Notes under the pieces: model-generated
Databases searched by the model: none
What the model was told of the DNA's origin: nothing
Seen by the model: only the letters and a program-made list of their open reading frames with translations
Made by a program: the position numbers and the translations under genes
Part shown: positions 60,641-64,000 of the stretch, in pieces
How positions within the stretch are numbered: the first letter of the stretch is position 1
Layout of the letters: every line of letters starts with the position of its first letter
NCBI GenBank assembly: GCA_037957365.1
Contig: JARHVA010003528.1
Span: forward strand, 1,171,501 to 1,235,500
Length of the DNA stretch: 64,000 nucleotides
Origin: Torreya grandis
Taxonomy: Eukaryota > Streptophyta > Pinopsida > Cupressales > Taxaceae
Direction: 5' to 3'

Positions 60641-61827
60641 CAATGATAAATGCATTAGATCTATAAATCAATCTTAACTTGGAGAAGATAGATCCTACTT
60701 ACACTTTCAATTGGGGATGCATTAGATAATCATGAACATGACCAATATTGATCTACTAGACTAAATTAGGGTATCTCTTACCACAATAATATTATTATGG
60801 AGGGTTAAAAATCCTCCATTCAAGAAAAACTATGTAATAACCCTAACTAAGTCCTATGTTTTCATATTTAATAAACTAATAACAAGTAAAGAAGAAATAT
60901 AATCTAGTGCTCACCAAAGCTTGTGGCACAAAGTGGGGGGTAGTAAACACTAAAAGTAAATATGCATAGAAACCATATACTCACATTAATTTATATGAAA
61001 TCTTAATGCATAGAAGAGAATTTAAAGTGTATATCTACCTACTCTTACAAAAGAGGAACAAAGTGAGGAATACTTACCTTTGAAGATGAACCCACCAAGC
61101 CTCAATATCTCCCTTAGCCAAGGTGTTTCACAAGAGGTTGTTGTGCTATGTAAGGATGACAAGGATAAATCAAATCTAGGCTAAACAACATATCAATTCA
61201 TATAAAATAGTTATCCACAAGACAAGGTCTGTATCTCTAAATAAAGTATGAAACCCTAAGCTTGCTTGCTAATTAGAATGGTGGATAAGTAGATGCATGA
61301 TATATCTTACTTATTTTTCTCTTCTATAAATAATGGAAAAATTATTTTATTTATATAGGTGGATCTAACCCTAAACCCTTCTAAAATTTTCAATTGACAG
61401 GGTCAACCTAGTCAATCTAGTATATTTACTAATAAAAACTAACTAGGTCATGGACTAGGTCAGCTAGGGGTTGAACTACACCCTAAATAAGTTTTATAAA
61501 TAAGAGTACAGGGTAGACATAGTTGACATAGTCATGTAAACTATCAAAATATTTTTTAGGCTAGGAAAATGGATAATGAAGGTGATAAAAGGCTAGATGA
61601 GTGTACAAAAGAGAAGTCCAAGCTTAGGGGAATGGTTTTTAGGAGATAATTGTGTAGATAACAAGTGGAAAAAGGGATAATAATCTTTTGAATCACTACT
61701 GGTCTACCCACCCCTTTCTTAATGTACCATTAGGGTGTGCACTCAGATAGATTGAGACTCGATGGGTTCTTTCAAGATAGAGAGCCTTATTAATTGATAA
61801 AAGTTTGAAAATATTATGTGTATACAT
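60641..61827 (-). repeat. 3' LTR of PMD element, copy B
   Basis: Homologous in inverted orientation to 19876-21121. On the minus strand it starts TGTATACACATAAT after the polypurine tract at 61828-61839. It keeps the TATA (61348-61358) and splice donor AAAG|GTAAGTATTCC (61077). Confidence 0.5.
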
Positions 61828-61839
61828 ATTCCCCACTCG
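61828..61839 (-). other. Polypurine tract of PMD element, copy B
   Basis: The minus strand reads GAGTGGGGAATA, next to the LTR start. Confidence 0.6.
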
Positions 61840-63059
61840 ATTCTCATCATGTGTCACATAAGTGCAAAAATGGATGGTGCTTCAGGAATACAACATGATA
61901 ATATATAATGTTGATGCTAAATAAAGTGAAATAAGGAGAAAATAAGATAAATGAAAGGATAGAATTGGAAAACATATACCTTTAATCACATTAGTGTTGT
62001 AGATAAAGAAGGAAATGAGAAATATGTGAAGGCATCCAATGTGAGGAACATTAGGTGAACCTATACATATTAGCATAAAAAGAGAAAACAATCAAAACTT
62101 TTACAACCTATGCATATAATAGTTGGAAAAATTATCTATGATATTAGGATTCCAAAACATTTTATGTTTTTTAAAATGACTGAGTGGAAACAAAGATATG
62201 ATGAAAATAAGGAATTTGACGATAAATATTTGAAGGGTAAATAATTGTGAATAGTAAATATAAATAGGGTGAAAAATAATTCATTTACTATTATTTGTTA
62301 ATCTAATAAAAATAGAGCTTTGAGAAACATAGTGAGAGCCTAGAGAACTAGGATGGTAAGGAGATGACAACTCAGACAAGGATACATAGTAGCCACGTCA
62401 AGTCTAGCATAGGTAAGTAACTAAAAATTTCAAAATTTTGAAATTTTTTATTTGAAAATAAATGTTTTATAGAAATTTTTTAGTTAGACCAAATATAGAT
62501 ATAAGAATGAACCCTAATAAATTTTTAGGGACACTAGGGGTCAAATGGGGTACTAGGTAGGAAGGGATTGGAATAATAAATGCTTAAGGCATTTATTACA
62601 ATTGGTCAAAAAGTCATTGAATTATAATAACAAGGTGGATTGAGTCAACTTAGTTGGTAGAAAATAGAATTTTGAAAGGGCCGACTTAATAAGTCATGGT
62701 CGACATAATACATCATGGCTGACTTAGTGTGTTTGTTTAGTAGTCAATTTAATATTATAGAGTGAAAAAGAAGGTTGTCTTAGCTTTTCAAGTCTAAGGG
62801 GATGACTTAGTACTATAGGGTCAACTTAGTTTGTTTCTAATTTGCTGATATAGTACTAAAATGAAGGAAGATGGCCAATATAATACTATTAAACCACTGG
62901 GTAGCTGATTAGTACTAAAATGGCTAATTTAGTTAAAAATTATGTCATATTGATAAAAAATTAATAGATTAAGGAAAAATTACTTTATTTTTATGAAATT
63001 AAAAAGAATGTATTTTGATTTTGAATGACATGGAGGTATAATACATCTTTTGTGGTTTG
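61840..63059 (-). other. Noncoding 3' zone of PMD element, copy B
   Basis: Counterpart of 18601-19863. The degenerate GTCAACTTAGTACTAT-like motif recurs at 62640-62940. No coding signal; the open stretch at 61882-62091 also exists in copy A as unsupported text. Confidence 0.45.
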
Positions 63060-64000
63060 ATTTTTATAGAGATGTCAGAGATTTTGGCAATTAGTGGATT
63101 TGTCATTGCCACCAGATCTATTAGATCACCTAATAAATGTATACATGGCTAGATTTCTTGTGTTAGGATTGGGAGGAATCATGGAGATGTAATGGATTCC
63201 ATTGAGTGTTGATCTTGTGGTCATGTTCTTGGGAGCCTAAGAATGTTTGACAAACACATATAGATGGGTGGTAGATGCGGATACCATAGAGGATGATCAC
63301 ATTGAAAGATTTCCATGTGTTGCTTGGACTTCTTATAATGGGGATACTTATGATCACAAGGATACTAAATGATCAGGAAGAGAGGTGAACATTAGTCTAA
63401 TGGGTGACATGATCATATAAGATTTACCCAGAACTAAGGGTCAGCCTATTTGATGTCTATATTACATAGATTTTAAATATCTAAAAGTCTATGATAGGGA
63501 TTGTGATAACATGAGTGTTGTGTCACAATTCAAATGACAAGGTACCACTATATGTAATGGCATTGTGTTATTCTATATTAGATCAGGGGCACTTTATGAC
63601 TTGGGTTTTGTCATCTAGGTTCAACTCATGTATGATATGTATGGGATGTTTTTCAAAGGGTAGAAGACCATGGGGCCAACGGTACAATTAATTACTTGGA
63701 TATATGAGAGGTTCCTGATTTATTACTTAGTTGGGTTACCCCATGTGGTTAATGGTTGATTGCCTTGGGTTTTGAAATGAATACATGATTAGGTGGTGCA
63801 ATTCATTATTCACATGCCACCACTATAGATGATCAAATGAGGAGAGATCCTTTGGAAGCCTTATGAAAATATTGTAATAGTTTGTCCAAGTTGGGTGACT
63901 ATGGTACCAAGGATAATGTGAGTTTGGATCATAAACCACTATACTTGGTGGGTAGATCCATAGCCAGTGGCATGCTTTCCAAGATAGTTTAGACTTCCTC
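63060..64000 (+). pseudogene. Decayed PMD frame, copy B (cut by window end)
   Basis: Plus-strand text homologous to the minus strand of 17680-18600. It contains ITLKDFHVLLGLLIMGI near 63300-63350, the best PMD match in the window, then FNSCMICMGCFSKGRRPWG (63620-63680) and NHYTWWVDP near 63935-63965. Stops are frequent. It is antisense to its own LTR, as in copy A. The rest lies beyond the window. Confidence 0.55.

Overview
This window is eukaryotic, plant nuclear DNA made almost entirely of nested, decayed LTR retrotransposons. The lineage signals are plant-typical: Ty3/gypsy elements of the Tat type (pol order RT, RNase H, a second archaeal-type RNase H, integrase), a plant mobile domain (PMD) reading frame in antisense, Copia primer-binding sites complementary to initiator tRNA-Met, and a LINE with a zf-RVT plus RNase H tail. 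I found no convincing host gene, tRNA, rRNA, organellar insertion or CRISPR. Outside 39.2-53.7 kb the DNA is very AT-rich and almost free of CpG, as expected for old methylated repeats in a large plant genome. The species cannot be told from this.

Layout. (1) 1-21121: remains of plus-oriented Tat-like sequence. A gag-protease remnant lies at 1-2276, an antisense PMD frame at 16650-18600, and a polypurine tract plus LTR at 19864-21121. Into it has gone a minus-oriented Copia-like element (2277 to about 13760) whose right LTR was itself invaded by a 2.62-kb gag/protease-only element with 384-bp LTRs (10389-13008). (2) 21122-24880: a LINE 3' fragment and small repeats. (3) 24881-35906: an old, full-structure Tat element (Tat-2), minus strand, inserted into an array of 56-bp palindromic repeats that resumes at 35907-36371. 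(4) 36372 to about 60640: a further old LTR element (element 3), minus strand, with LTRs of 2.3-2.9 kb and a Tyr/Pro-rich reading frame of unknown family. (5) 39195-53660: a young 14,466-bp Tat element (Tat-1), minus strand, inserted in the left LTR of element 3. Its two 1407-bp LTRs differ at about 21 positions and are flanked by a perfect GTATG duplication. The uninterrupted right LTR of element 3 preserves the matching empty site at 60531. (6) 60641-64000: a second PMD-type element in the opposite orientation to the first, cut by the window end.

How the parts relate. All Tat-like elements share one plan: an arginine-tRNA-like primer site, gag and protease, RT, two RNase H domains, integrase, a long 3' noncoding zone with repeated structured motifs, then polypurine tract and LTR. 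Tat-1 keeps every domain but carries about six in-frame stops, a frame change at a T10 run and a replaced catalytic Asp, so it is not autonomous as it stands. The most unusual signals are a 12-bp CpG palindrome repeated at alternating 18/22-bp spacing in the LTRs and leader of Tat-1, a hairpin-forming motif repeated in the 3' zones of both Tat-1 and Tat-2, the 56-bp palindrome array, and a promoter-to-splice-donor module kept at 280 bp in both PMD elements.
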